The notes under the pieces are model-generated. The model was not told where the DNA came from, did not search any database, and saw only the letters and a list, made by a program, of their open reading frames with translations. From assembly GCA_018524725.1 (NCBI GenBank), contig JAEUWP010000418.1, positions 16,341 to 80,340 on the forward strand: a DNA stretch of 64,000 nt, given 5' to 3'. Position numbers and translations under genes: made by a program. The DNA comes from Podaxis mareebaensis. Its lineage: Eukaryota; Basidiomycota; Agaricomycetes; Agaricales; Agaricaceae. Shown here in pieces: positions 1 to 11,318 of this stretch (the first letter of the stretch is position 1; each line of letters opens with the position of its first letter).

Positions 1-3000
1 GAGTTGATTGTGTGGGTTGGGTAGTATGGATTGGAAGGAGGCGAATCGATGCTCCCTGCGTTGGATACTTTGTTCTCTTCTGCTGCTCAAGGTACATCGC
101 CTATAATTCTCACTCCGGACCTGGCTCACGGTATATTGATGTTCTTAGGGGGTATTCAACATATCGTCCTAGGTACGGTCACATTTGATTTCCCGTAATC
201 GCACACTGATCGTCTCGTGGTCTAGCTATGCCCCACCGAGGTCGCTTGAACCTTCTCACGGACTTGTTGCAATACTCTCCGACAGCACTATTCCACAAGA
301 TTAAGGGCGGCTCGGAGTGGCCCGAGGAACTTGGCGCTGAAGGCGACGTACTAAGCCACCTTGGTGCGTTCGATATCTTAGGATACCATGTGTTCTTATT
401 TGACCGGGGGTCTTTTAGTGTCCTCGCCAACACTGCAGTACGAGGGTGCAGAGAATCCGCTGAAGGTTTCACTACTCCCAAATCCTTCTCATCTCGGTCA
501 GCAATCACGAGTTTCATTCATTCCACGACTGTGTCCACTAACTTAAACATTTGTTCTCTTACTTTTACTCAGAGGCCGTAAATCCCATCGCCATGGGTAA
601 AACTCGCGCCAAACAGTTTTCGCTGCTCAAGACATCACCCAAAGATTGTCAACTTGGTGACAAGGTTATGTGTGTGCAATTGCATGGCGATGCAAGTTTC
701 ACGGGTCAAGGCGTCGTCATGGAGAGTCTTGGTTTGAGTAAGTACACATCTAGTCTTATTATTGAGGGCTTCCGAGGTTGACTAAATATGCACAGGTAAC
801 TTGCCACACTTTACGAGTGGTGGAAGTGTCCACTTGGTTGTTGAGTAGGTCTTTTGTTTTCCTTTGTTAGCGGTCAGACCGACTAACTGTTGTCGTGCCC
901 TTCAGTAACAAGTATGTCTCCCCCTCTTGAACATCACGGACATGGCTCTCTCATCTTGATTATACAGCATCGGATACACAACTCCCGCTTCGGGTGCAAG
1001 GTCTTCAGCCTACTGTTCGGACATTGGAAAGGCTATCAATGCCCCGGTTTTGCACGTCAACGGTGACTATCCCGAAGGTATGCCGTTTTGCCTATTCCGG
1101 AATCTGGTGATGTTCACGAGGGACAGATGTGGCTCGCGCTATGGATATTGCGTTCCGATACCGTAACTACTTTAGAAAGGTGAGTATATGCGTTGTCGTC
1201 GAACGCCTTGAAGCTAAGCCATGCGTCCAGGATATCATTGTGGATTTGTTGGTGTACAGGCGATGGTACGTCCCTCCTTACCCTGTCCTGCGTGCATGCA
1301 CTGACTGGGATCGGGTTTAGGGGGCACAACGAATTAGACTTGCCTGGGATCACCAGTCCACTCATGTACGAGAAGATAGCGGCGAGAAAATCGGTACCAG
1401 AACTATACGAACATAAGCTCCTAGTCCGCTCCCCCGGTCCTATCTCCTTATCTCCCTCGCTGACATGACTTCCTAGTCCGAGAACGTCTTAACGCAAGAA
1501 GACATCACTACCGTCCGATCAACATATAAATCTCATCTCGAATCTCAACTCTCAAAGGTATCCACCTACGCGCCCGCACTCTCCTCTGCACCTATGCTCC
1601 AACAACAATGGGCCGGGATCGTCTGGCCCGCGAGTGCCGAAGCTAAACGAACTGTAGAGGTTGATACGGGTGTAGAAAAGAACGTGCTGAAGCGTGTCGG
1701 AGAGGCGTCGGTATGGGTTCCGGAGGGCTTCGAGATTCACACAAAGTTGGGCAGGCATGTGAAGAATCGTTTGGGAAGTTTGGAGAAAGGGAAGGGGTTG
1801 GATTGGGCTACTGCTGAGGTCCGCTCTACTTTCTCCGCTGTTTTCACGCTGGCATACAAATTGTGTTTCCTGTGTAGGCTTTGGCGTTTGGTTCGTTGAT
1901 GCTTGAAGGTTTTGATGTCAGGATCTCGGGGCAGGACGTCGGGAGAGGCACGTTCAGCCATCGACATGCGATGTTGGTTAATCAGAAGACGGAAGGTGTG
2001 ATTGTACCGTTGAATGAGGCTTTGGGTGCAGAGGGGAAGTTAGAGTTGGCCAATAGTGAGTCTCTTGAATGCTTCATTGGTTGTGTGAAGTCACGAGAGG
2101 CTAATGGTGTTCGTGTTGTTTGTTAGGCTCTTTGAGCGAGTTTGCCGTCCTTGGGGTGGGTAATTGCTTTGCCGACCGCACACTTAGACTGATTGATTGA
2201 CTGAACAGTTTGAGTATGGCGCTAGCTGGGAGAGACCGACGTTACTCCCAATTTGGGAGGCTCAATTCGGTGACTTCTTCAACGGTGCACAGGTTGTTAT
2301 CGATACCTACATCTCCTCATCCGAGAGTGAGTCGCCTCTTCAAACGCTACTTCACCCGGAGACTGACCCCGCTCAAATAGCTAAATGGCTTAAACAAAGC
2401 GGCATCGTCCTACAACTTCCGCACGGCCTCGATGGAGCCGGTCCTGAACATTCATCATCCCGCGTCGAACGTATGCTTCAGCTCACCAATGACAGGTACA
2501 CTGAACAGGAGGCCGATCCAACCAGTATCAACATGCATGTCGTGTTCCCTACAACACCTGCACAATACTTCCACTTGTTAAGGAGGCAGATGAAACGAGG
2601 GTACAGGAAGCCTTTGGTTATCGTTGGTCCGAAGGGGCTTTTGCGACTTGCGGTATGTCACTTACCTTGTATTATCTTTTCTGGAAATATTTGGACTAAG
2701 TATGCGGACGTATGACGCAGGCATCTTCTTCGGCGTTGGCGGACTTTGAACCTGGAACGAAGTTCCAACCTGTGCTCCAAGACCCACTCGCGAACCTGTC
2801 CAAGACGAAGCGCATAGTCCTGCTCACAGGAAAACTCTACTATGAACTCATTAAGGAGCGCGAGGCGCGCAACCTCGTTGACGAGGTCTCCTTCATCCGT
2901 GTTGAGGAACCCGCGCCGTTCCCGTTCACACAACTCCGTGAAACGTTAGAGAGTTACGGTGACACCTTGAGTGACGTAGAGGTGTGCTGGGTACAAGAGG

Positions 3001-3197
3001 AACCGAGGAATCAAGGTGCCTGGAGTCATGTGAAAGAAAGGATTGAGAGCGTACTGGAGGATGCCGGAGTGGATGTGAGGAGGAACTGGCTGGGATATAA
3101 GGGAAGGAGGGAGAGTGCGATCCCGGCGCCTGGTATTGGGAAGATATATGCGAAGCAGCAACGGGATGTTATCGAAAGTGTGTTTGAGGGGTTGTGA
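1..3197 (+). CDS. 2-oxoadipate/2-oxoglutarate dehydrogenase E1 component, DHTKD1-like (5' truncated by window)
   Basis: Thiamine-diphosphate E1 subunit that decarboxylates a 2-oxo acid, probably 2-oxoadipate in mitochondrial lysine catabolism. The visible exons join in frame to give [37 protein letters not shown], the TPP-binding [47 protein letters not shown]-like [15 protein letters not shown] and the C-terminal [12 protein letters not shown] and [19 protein letters not shown] after the SEWPE segment is typical of DHTKD1 and differs from the OGDH version, so I prefer DHTKD1. Early exons are about 1-91, 149-172, 225-363, 419-496, 573-737 and 796-844, then a 6-nt microexon at 906-911 and an exon from 968. 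The start and transit peptide lie upstream of the window. Stop TGA is at 3195-3197. The family is certain; OGDH versus DHTKD1 is likely but not proven. Confidence 0.93.
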
Positions 3198-4105
3198 GCA
3201 TTTAGTGGCTCGCCCAAGGAGGTCTTTTCTATTTTGGTCCGGACGTAGGACCCTTTGGGTTTGTGTATCTATTTTGTATGGTATCCGTCAGAGTGTAGAG
3301 TCTCGTTTGATTATCTACCTCAAATTTTTCGGCTTTTTGTTAACTACGACCGTCGGCAAGCTAATTCGAGGCTTTGCAGACACATACGTGTGAATATCGA
3401 TTCAATGAGGCTAAAGATGGTGGTTGGTGGAGCTGGGCAATGAATAACCTATAGTAGTTCATTGTGGGAGGGCAAGGCGAGCGTGGAGGGATTGGGATTG
3501 AAAGGCGATAGAGTGAGAATGGGGTAGCTTCTTGTGCCATCGCTCACCGGGACCTATCTACATCTTCAGTGGAAACGAATAACAAGGAGGTTCCAAGACA
3601 GTGTTATAATGGACGTTTCTATTCTACGAAACGAGCGCCAAAAAATAAATATCTGATAAGGCTATAATTAACCTATTCGGCTCCTTTGGTGTCGGCCATC
3701 TCGACCATGTCACACCCACTAAGCATGCGCACTAAGCTCAAGTCAAAAGATAAGTGGCTGTCTGCGGTTCCTTCCTACGATCGTACGTTTATCGAATGTC
3801 ACAGTACGCTTTCCTCAGATTAAGTATAACCTTGTGTCAGAAAGCATCCAGTGTGGCGGTTCGAGCCCGCGAAGTCAAAAACAGTACTTGGATGTCAAAA
3901 GCTCTGAAAATAGAGATGATAAGTCCGACGTAGGAATTGAAGCATCCTTAATCGAGACTGAAGATAATTTTTGGTACTACGGAAAGGGTCGGTGTAGTTG
4001 CTAAACCGGTCTCGGAAGAACGGATGCAGTGAGAACTTTGGGGCCAACAGCAGTGATACTTAAACCCCTCACAGAAGCTGGACACTTCACACTGTGCTGT
4101 CAGCC
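3198..4105. other. Intergenic region
   Basis: About 0.9 kb between the dehydrogenase stop and the lectin start. It holds the 3' UTR of the first gene and the promoter of the second. I see no coding exon. A T-arm-like string near 3855 is not accompanied by the rest of a tRNA. Confidence 0.5.
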
Positions 4106-4733
4106 ATGTTGCCCGAATACGACCTTCCCAACAAGTACTTTTTCATTCGGCACGTGTCATCGAACCTTGTCCTTGATGTAGGGAGTAATACTCCTTGGTC
4201 GGTGAGTATTCAATGATTTATTCCGATAATAACCGCCACCGACGACGCACAATCAGCCCGCAAGAGGTGCCGTTTTTCTCCATCCTCGCGAGCCGGGAAT
4301 ATATGGGCACGATCATCAGTTGTGGAGCTTCGAATTGGTTCCGGGGCCAGAGACCCTAGCAAGAGGATGGTATCGGATCGTCAACAAGCAGACTAGAATG
4401 GCTTTAGAGGTCGAGGCTCAAGGTAAGTCAGGTATGCTAGCAGGTAGTAAGCGAAACTAAAGAACAATTCTGGCTATAGAGAGTGGTGAAGAACAAGGTG
4501 CACTTGGAGGTTCAATAATACAGGCTGAAAAAAAAGGTCCAGAGCAAAATCAGAACCAGTTATGGAAGTACGATTCGAAGCTGAGAACGTTGATACCGTG
4601 GGGCGACAAGATTAAGCTACGTGTCACTGGAAGGAAAGGGATGGCGTATCCATTGAATGATGTAGTCGCTCGACTAGCGGATGACGATGAAGACTGCGAG
4701 ATGCAGTGGGAGTGGGCACTCGATAGATCATGA
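4106..4733 (+). CDS. Small ricin-B-type (beta-trefoil) lectin-like protein
   Basis: Three exons, about 4106-4201, 4257-4422 and 4480-4733, join in frame to a 171-residue protein with no signal peptide. It opens with NKYFFIRHVSSNLVLDVG, the usual start of a ricin-B/R-type beta-trefoil unit. QxW-type motifs recur as HQLWSF, NQLWKY and the closing MQWEWALD, one per trefoil lobe, and the length fits a single trefoil. Cytosolic, signal-less lectins of this fold occur in mushrooms, where some bind glycans in defence against predators; that role here is inference. The flanking myo-inositol oxygenase is convergent with a gap of about 90 bp. Fold assignment is good; sugar specificity cannot be read from the sequence. 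Confidence 0.78.
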
Positions 4734-4824
4734 AGTCACAATTGGGTTTATTTGCATAATTTATTACGAAGAAAGCAAAATAAACAAGATCGTACGGTAG
4801 GAAGGCCGGCGCTGAGAATACCTT

Positions 4825-6154
4825 TCACCATCTGATTTTTTCTGGGAAGAATTTTGCAATGAGACTCATGTAATACGGTTTAAGCTTCTCCGGGTCCACG
4901 GGATCATCACTCTTGCTGTACAAATCATACGGGTTAAACGCTCGAACAGCAGCGAGCGCTTCTTCGTCTGTGTCATTGCATAGATGTTTATAGGCGCCCT
5001 CGCGATGCCATCTAAAAGCTTATTTATCAGTCCTCCGAGCTCCCCGAAGATCCCGAAGTGAATTGGACGAACGGGTAAAAAGAGTGATAACGGATCATCC
5101 AAAGGCCCTCCTTCGGGAGAGTGCATTGGTCTTTGAGAACAAGATACAAGTACTGAGAGAGGCAATCAGGGACCATATACTTGAAGCCAATGGGTCCAGG
5201 GCTTACCTCGTCATGGCCCCACGAAAGAAGGACGTTATCAAGTCCACAGTGAGGTTTATAGATTCCACACTCGGACATTAACTCCTCATTTGCAGAGTCC
5301 GGGTTCAGTGAGAAGGTTTCAGGGTAGATGATCTTGCCTGAGAACCGACATCCGACAGGGAAAGTGTCCTGTAGATCGCCAGTCAGGCGTTGAACATAAA
5401 CGAAGCTTACTACATACCCCGACAATAGCCCATTGACCCCTGTAGAAATGTATCTTAGTTTCGGGAACCTCCATGGCGAAAAGATCACCTACTCGGGTTG
5501 GAAGGTAACCAGAAGCTTTCCAAGGTCATGCACAAGACCAACGACTTGCATCCATTCAGGTTTTCCATCACGTCGAATTGCTTCGGCCGTCTGCAGAAGG
5601 TGTTCAATCTGGGTCACGCTTGTCTACTCGACATGGCTTATCAGCTTCTGAACGCATGTAGGTGCAAACGGCTTCTCACGTCTGGATCGGAATTGTCCTT
5701 CACTGTATTGAGAAGCTCCATCGCTTCCCAGATACCTGTGAACGCAAAAAAAATGAGCATGATTATAGGTTTGAAATGCTCCGAGAAAGGACATCACTTA
5801 CCCATCTCTGCGTTACGTAGTTGAGCGAAACGCTTCCGGACCTCGATATTGAAATCGAGTGTCTGTTTGGCTGAGAGCGGTTGAGCGAGGACGGATCGAG
5901 CGATAGACTGAGACGAACCGTGCTGTTCTTGATAGAATACTTTAACGCGATCACATGCGTCCGCGTACTGTCTAAACTTGGTGAAGTCCTTATCCTCAGC
6001 GAATTTGGCTTGAGAATCCCAGCAGCCTTTCAACTGATTAACTGCTCAGGGGCCAGGCTACATTAGGTTTTGTGAAACGAGGCAAGTGCGGCTCCCGACC
6101 TTCATCAACGGCATCAGATATTTGCTCAAGCTGTTCAAGGGTAGATGGTTTCAT
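4825..6154 (-). CDS. Inositol oxygenase (myo-inositol to D-glucuronate)
   Basis: Non-haem di-iron oxygenase that opens myo-inositol to glucuronate. Read on the minus strand from ATG 6152-6154, it runs through [91 protein letters not shown] [15 protein letters not shown] and [20 protein letters not shown] to the stop at 4825-4827. The HD in VHDLGK, the H in SWGHDE and the H in RYHSFYP are expected iron ligands. About eight short introns are needed, including 6042-6099 after VDE, a 47-nt intron inside EQH/AKQT, and one whose donor splits YP/WH. The upstream sequence on the minus strand has a TATATATAC-like box near 6400. Full family length, with no broken motif seen. Confidence 0.93.
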
Positions 6155-8765
6155 GGCGAGAGGAGGAGAGATGTGAGAGGAAGGGATGGGTTCGAGTCGT
6201 AGTCACAAGTCCTCCTTATATAACACTCCGGGCGTTACTGGATCCGGGGTGTCCAAGCACTGGTGATTTCGGAGTTGAGGAAGCAAATATGTGGGTGAAT
6301 AGGGCACACAAAGGGTCAGAAGGGGTGTCCGATGATTCGAGTCGAGTAATCTGGCGAGGGAGATCTGTACGTCAGACTCACCAGGACAATGCCAATGCGT
6401 ATATATACCAATCGGAGCCCATCTCCATCTGCATCGTCTTCTCTCTTCCAAATGATTTGATCTAGGACAGGATGTTCCACCCGAGGGCTCCACAATGGTC
6501 ATTGATATCCGTCTCCGTTCATACAAGTGCTGCTTACTGGTTCGGTGAGGCACGCGGGTTATCGTAGGCTTCCGGAGGACGGCGGAACTTCTTAGCCTAA
6601 GGGATTGTAACGCATCAAATGGGCTTGCGCTCCAGAAAGGAATGTCCAGTGTCGCAGCGTCACTACGGCGAAGGCAAAAAGGGTTTTAGACTTGTAACTT
6701 GCTAGGCGACCACCGGAGTCAGAGATTGCAGTCACTAACCAGTGCATCAAGCACGCGCCGTCAGGGGTCCCTCGAGGACTTCACAAATCCGCAGTTAGAA
6801 TATGGGCGGCAACACCAATTCCTTTCCACGGAACACAACGTTGACCGAGCTAGTTGCAACTGTCCCCCAGTGAGGCCGAGTTCGCATTCCAGAAATCGCC
6901 ACCCTGTGTTTAGCTGAGAAAGTATTCGACAATAATTATGGATCCATTTACCGCACGACACGGCGTTCGGAAATCAACTGAACCCAAGAACCCGGAATTT
7001 AATTAAGTCAATCAAGGAGAACACAGCATCTCGACCGTTGAGTCCATGTTACCGACGAAAGAACACCCTACGCTGTGGTACAAGTCTCGAACATCCCACA
7101 TTGAACATGTGGGAGTTGATGGGAAAGGGTAATGTTGATCTATTTCTTGGCCAAGGAGACAGAGGTGGTTTTTCTATGCTCTTATGTAATAGTGATACCC
7201 TCTGATCTTTTGAATCTGTTCCTCCTTTCTCCCATTTGTGAATTGAACCCCCTCATTATATTACGATCGCAACGAATCCATGGCGCACATCAAGTGCTGT
7301 ATAAGGTCACACGGAGCGGGGAACTCGTTAGCCACGAAGCGCATTATTCGTAATTTGCCATTTTCTTGCAACTTCCATTCAATGTCGAGATCTTCAGGCA
7401 AGAATGTTATTCACCTTCATCCAAGAGGCCCGCGTCTCAACTTTTTGCACGATCGGAGCTTAATCGAGCCGCGACTCAGTGTCAACTCCTCAGGGCAATG
7501 CGTCCTGGATTGATAAGGGCTATCGCCGGTGTTCTCTGTCAGGCGCAGAGTTGTGGTGGTTTGAAACCCACGAATTCATCAGAATCATCTAAGGTTGGCG
7601 GCCTGACCTGCGAAGCGGGTTGAGTTGCCTCCGATGGTAGACACCGCATGTAAGTCCCCGGAGGACCGCTCCTGAGGTCTGAAACCTGGCCTTGCTAGGT
7701 CCCCGAGCTGGACACTGACACGCGTAAGGTCACAAAAGGAATCGATTGTGTTCAAGTTGACACGAAGCTTTTGGTGGCAGATAGAACCCCAACACATGGG
7801 GTCTGAGTTCCGTAAACTGAGCGAGCTCTTTTCAAGATTTATTCAATATAATTTCTAGCTTGATTGGATCAGGAAGTACAGATCAGCGCATGCGGCCACG
7901 CCGGCGGTAACAAAGGTTTTCCGAGGACACATACGTGTATACGATCGGGTCTAATTGTGGAATGGAGAAATCGCGTTGACATGGCGGAAACGAGCTATTG
8001 TAGGTCATAATAAGTAACATGTCCCTTGTATTTCGCTCCAGACGCCAGTGGATTTAGGCCGAGGGCGAACACGGTTTGATGGATTCGATGAACAGAACAC
8101 CTTGATGATTACCCCAAAATTATGATCTCGGAACAAAAATGCTGGACGAAGGAGAGGCGGTCTAATCGAGAACTCCGTGAATCACCAAGAAATGAACCAA
8201 TTCCCAGTAATTAGACCGCTTTAACCCGGATGGGGCAGAAGCAGTGGTGAGTCATAAAAAGATTGCATGGGATTAATTGTCCCGTTTCCACCTAACTCTA
8301 AGCGTTCGTCTTTCGTTAAATTGTCGCGCCCATTTTAAACATCCAGCGTGATATGATATTGCATAGTTGACTACCTGCGATCCTCTCGCTGTGCAACCCG
8401 GCCCCTCCTCGAGCATAACGCAAAAGCCAATCATCACAGCCTTCTTGGACTATGTCACCTTCCACATCTGATAGAAAGGAATTTGCGGACGGAGGCAAGG
8501 CAAAAGTTTCGGGTTGCGTTACGGAATTTGCGCGATGTTTAGCTTTCAATATACATCCAAGCGCCAGGGAAAGCGGATCACAGTGCCCGTGATACCATCT
8601 AAAGAGTGGGAGCGGTTTTGGGGGAACAAGGGAAACGCTACTGGAATTCAACTTCAATTAATACGTGGTATTCGATCTGCTGATGGTTCTCGGGTGCTGG
8701 AAGTACTGTTATCAGTATTCTTGTCAAATATTAATAGCACCGGGAGATGACCTACGGGGCTGGTG
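6155..8765. other. Gene-poor region, 2.6 kb
   Basis: Contains the promoter side of the inositol oxygenase gene and downstream sequence of the folate synthase gene. Several open stretches of 60-115 codons exist on both strands, but none shows a recognisable domain, coding-like splice chain or conserved motif. I see no tRNA, tandem array or transposon end. Confidence 0.4.
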
Positions 8766-10193
8766 TTACTGGGTCAAACACTTCCGTCCATAGAGCCGGT
8801 AAAAGTCGGCGACGAGATATAGACTACCAGCGATGATGATTAGGCCTGCATCTCTCGTGCGATCCGCTGCCCAGTCAATTGCCGCAGACAACGATCTCCC
8901 CGGCTCTGCATCCCCGTTAGTGACCCATATATCAGCATCGGAAATCAGGCTCCTAGCGACGTCAGCGAGATCCAACGGGGAAACTGGTTTGACCCATGGC
9001 ATTCCCGCTGGTGGAGAGAAGTCCAACAACGCAACGTGCGTTCTGACACGATCTTTCAATTGGTCGGAAGAATACGGCAATAGAATTGGGGATAGTGTTT
9101 GGACAGGTGTTTTAGGAGGTGAGTGGGATAGCGCAAGAATGTAGGTGAGGTCGATAACCGTGTCCGTAGAGAGCGAAATGATCCGATTAATATAATTTGC
9201 TAAGGTCTTGGCAGATGCAGGATTATGGGCGCCATCAACTAGAACGGGAAGGGATTTTGGCGACGAGATTGTATGGAATGAGAGACGGCCGGGCCATTTC
9301 ACTTTACTAATCCCACGAGCGATGACAGATGATGTAAGCAGATTAGCAATATTTGCTCTGAGTGGGCTTCTGGAAGTGAGAAGAACAGAGATAACGGTGA
9401 GGGCAGTCGTTAGATTTTCGAGCTGGTGTTCGCCATGAAGAGGAAAGTCCACCGTGATTTCTTCCGAGGAAGGGGTAAACGAGAACGAGACCCGGTTCCC
9501 TGCAGGTGGATGGAAAGATGATGGACGGAAAGATAGAGGCGGTTGCGTTGCGTTGTCCACCTTGCGAACGGTAAGGAGGGGGACCAATTTACTCTTCTTC
9601 TCCAAAAGGGCAGCCTTGACGGTGTCAACTACCTCCGGGTACTTCTGCGGGCCCAAGATGAACGGCCTTTCGGACCGAGCAATTCCAGCCTTTTCTGTTG
9701 CAATCGCAGAAACCGTGTTACCCAGGAAGGCTTGATGGTCAAGATCGACATTGGTAAGAGCAGAAACGAGGATAGCTTCATCTGGAATGATGTTCGTCGC
9801 GTCCAGTCTTCCTCCCATGCCCACCTCAACTACAGCGATATCAACTCCGACGCGTTCGAAGATTTGTAGAGCCGTCAGCGTGAGAAGCTCGAAATTGCTG
9901 AGGTTGGTGCCCTGCTCCGCGTCAACTCGTTCAACTTCGGCTCTTACTGAGTTCAGAAGCCCAGTCTCAACAGGATCACCGTTGACGACGATGCAATCAT
10001 TGATGCTGACAAGATGGGGACTGTTGTATCTGCCGACGTTCAGGGGGGGTGAAGTTGCACGAAGGATTGATGAGATAATTGCGGTGACGCTGCCCTTCCC
10101 ATTGGTGCCTGCTACATGACATGTTGGCCGTGTGTATCTTGGAAGGTGGTGTATCGCGTTCCGGAGTCGGTCCAAACTGAGGTCGATTGACAT
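8766..10193 (-). CDS. Dihydrofolate synthase / folylpolyglutamate synthase (Mur-ligase family)
   Basis: ATP-dependent ligase adding glutamate to dihydropteroate or folate. A single open frame of 475 residues starts at ATG 10191-10193. The start MSIDLSLDRLRNAI followed by the P-loop HVAGTNGKGSVTA matches yeast Fol3-type proteins. Further family blocks are GRYNSPHLVSINDCI, NFELLTLTAL, VEVGMGGRLDATNII, NVDLDHQAFLG, EKAGIAR and the C-terminal domain VLVDGAHNPASAKTL. An in-frame ATG at 10293-10295 would add 34 residues, possibly an organelle-targeting extension, but the internal start matches the family better. The absence of introns is unusual among its neighbours here. Dihydrofolate synthase is preferred because of the Fol3-like N-terminus. 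Confidence 0.92.
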   Translation of the reverse strand: MSIDLSLDRLRNAIHHLPRYTRPTCHVAGTNGKGSVTAIISSILRATSPPLNVGRYNSPHLVSINDCIVVNGDPVETGLLNSVRAEVERVDAEQGTNLSNFELLTLTALQIFERVGVDIAVVEVGMGGRLDATNIIPDEAILVSALTNVDLDHQAFLGNTVSAIATEKAGIARSERPFILGPQKYPEVVDTVKAALLEKKSKLVPLLTVRKVDNATQPPLSFRPSSFHPPAGNRVSFSFTPSSEEITVDFPLHGEHQLENLTTALTVISVLLTSRSPLRANIANLLTSSVIARGISKVKWPGRLSFHTISSPKSLPVLVDGAHNPASAKTLANYINRIISLSTDTVIDLTYILALSHSPPKTPVQTLSPILLPYSSDQLKDRVRTHVALLDFSPPAGMPWVKPVSPLDLADVARSLISDADIWVTNGDAEPGRSLSAAIDWAADRTRDAGLIIIAGSLYLVADFYRLYGRKCLTQ

Positions 10194-10601
10194 AACGACG
10201 AGAGGGCAGAACGTGATAAATGTCAAATTAATATGGCGATATGCCTGATTTAGGGCACGTGCTGTACAAATATTTGAATGTCTTCCCAATCCCATCTAAA
10301 AATTGACGAGTTGACAAAGCTTGAGGCCTAATAGCTTGTAGAACCGGATACGCCTCATTTCTGCTAGGAGTCTTCTAGCGAGTGGTAAGACCAGAGCTGG
10401 CGTACATCTGCCCCTTGGAGCGCCAGGACTCCTCCAACGGTGGTAGATGCACAGATTCGAGGCCCAGCAACTGTATGGTACGATGACGCATGTGACTACT
10501 CGGTTTTGATGCTTATAACGCCACTCCTTATGTTATAGCCGAAACGAGTAGTGAGATGTCTTGGCGCGAGAATTCTCCCCTCAACACCCTAAATCATCAT
10601 A

Positions 10602-10750
10602 CACTGGGCCGGTGAGTCAACAAACCAGCTGTTTTATCGAGACTTTATCATAATTTATATTCCAAATATGGTAATTGATACCATATATGGTAAGTAGTTC
10701 ACAATAATGCCTTGATAAAACACTAGGCTTATTGACTCACCGGCCCAGTG
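10602..10750. mobile_element. MITE-like non-autonomous DNA transposon with terminal inverted repeats
   Basis: Both ends carry the same 18-19 nt sequence in opposite orientation (CACTGGGCCGGTGAGTCA). Similarity then continues imperfectly inward through a TGTTTTATC block. The 4-bp sequence CATA stands directly outside each end (10598-10601 and 10751-10754) and is a plausible target-site duplication. The 149-bp element is AT-rich in its centre and has no coding capacity. The CACTG terminus resembles ends of CACTA-like superfamilies, but I cannot assign one. Confidence 0.85.
10662..10690. promoter_or_regulatory. Two CArG-box (MADS-box) consensus sequences inside the MITE
   Basis: CCAAATATGG at 10662-10671 and CCATATATGG at 10681-10690 both fit CC(A/T)6GG exactly. 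The segment between them is an inverted repeat (TATGGTA with TACCATA), so the centre could also form a hairpin. Binding is inference only. Confidence 0.4.
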
Positions 10751-11318
10751 CATAACTATCTTAGAAAAGCTGACATTCTACACTTCGCCAAGTGACTTCT
10801 CAACTCTGAACGGTTCAACTCCAGGGCGACCACAAAGAACCGTGAAGCACACCACACGATAAATGGCCGAATGCGCCATTGGCGCCCCGTATTACTATCA
10901 TCAAACGCTATCACAGCTGTTGAGAACAAATCTCAATGCAAGTTCAGGGCAAAGCGACCGTGACTGAGCATGAGTTTAACTTTAGTTCAGCACCCACGAG
11001 TTCTTGTCGACTATTACTCAAATCCAGGACGAGAACAACGGGGAGGTGTGTCCGTATCCAATTTTCACCGTGAAGTAGGAATAAGAACTAATGGGCCATG
11101 GTATCAAAGACAATTCGGAAAAGAAACAAACCAACAAATAATGAATCTTATTACCCACATCCCCGTAACCCTATACATAATATGTCCGTACAAAGGGCAT
11201 AGATTTTATCAAGCTCGAGGCCGTTACCAGCTTTCCGGCCTTACACCCTATTCAAGCCACGCTTTCTCCATGGTCATACGCAACTAATCGTTCTCTAACT
11301 TAGTACAGGTGAACTTGT
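10751..11318. other. Intergenic region
   Basis: Between the MITE and the 3' end of the repeat-peptide precursor. No gene or structured element recognised. Confidence 0.4.

Noticed and set aside
3835..3890. Possible tRNA T-arm (GGCGGTTCGAGCCCGC)
   Set aside because: Only four of five T-stem pairs form, and no matching acceptor stem, D-arm or anticodon arm is found upstream.
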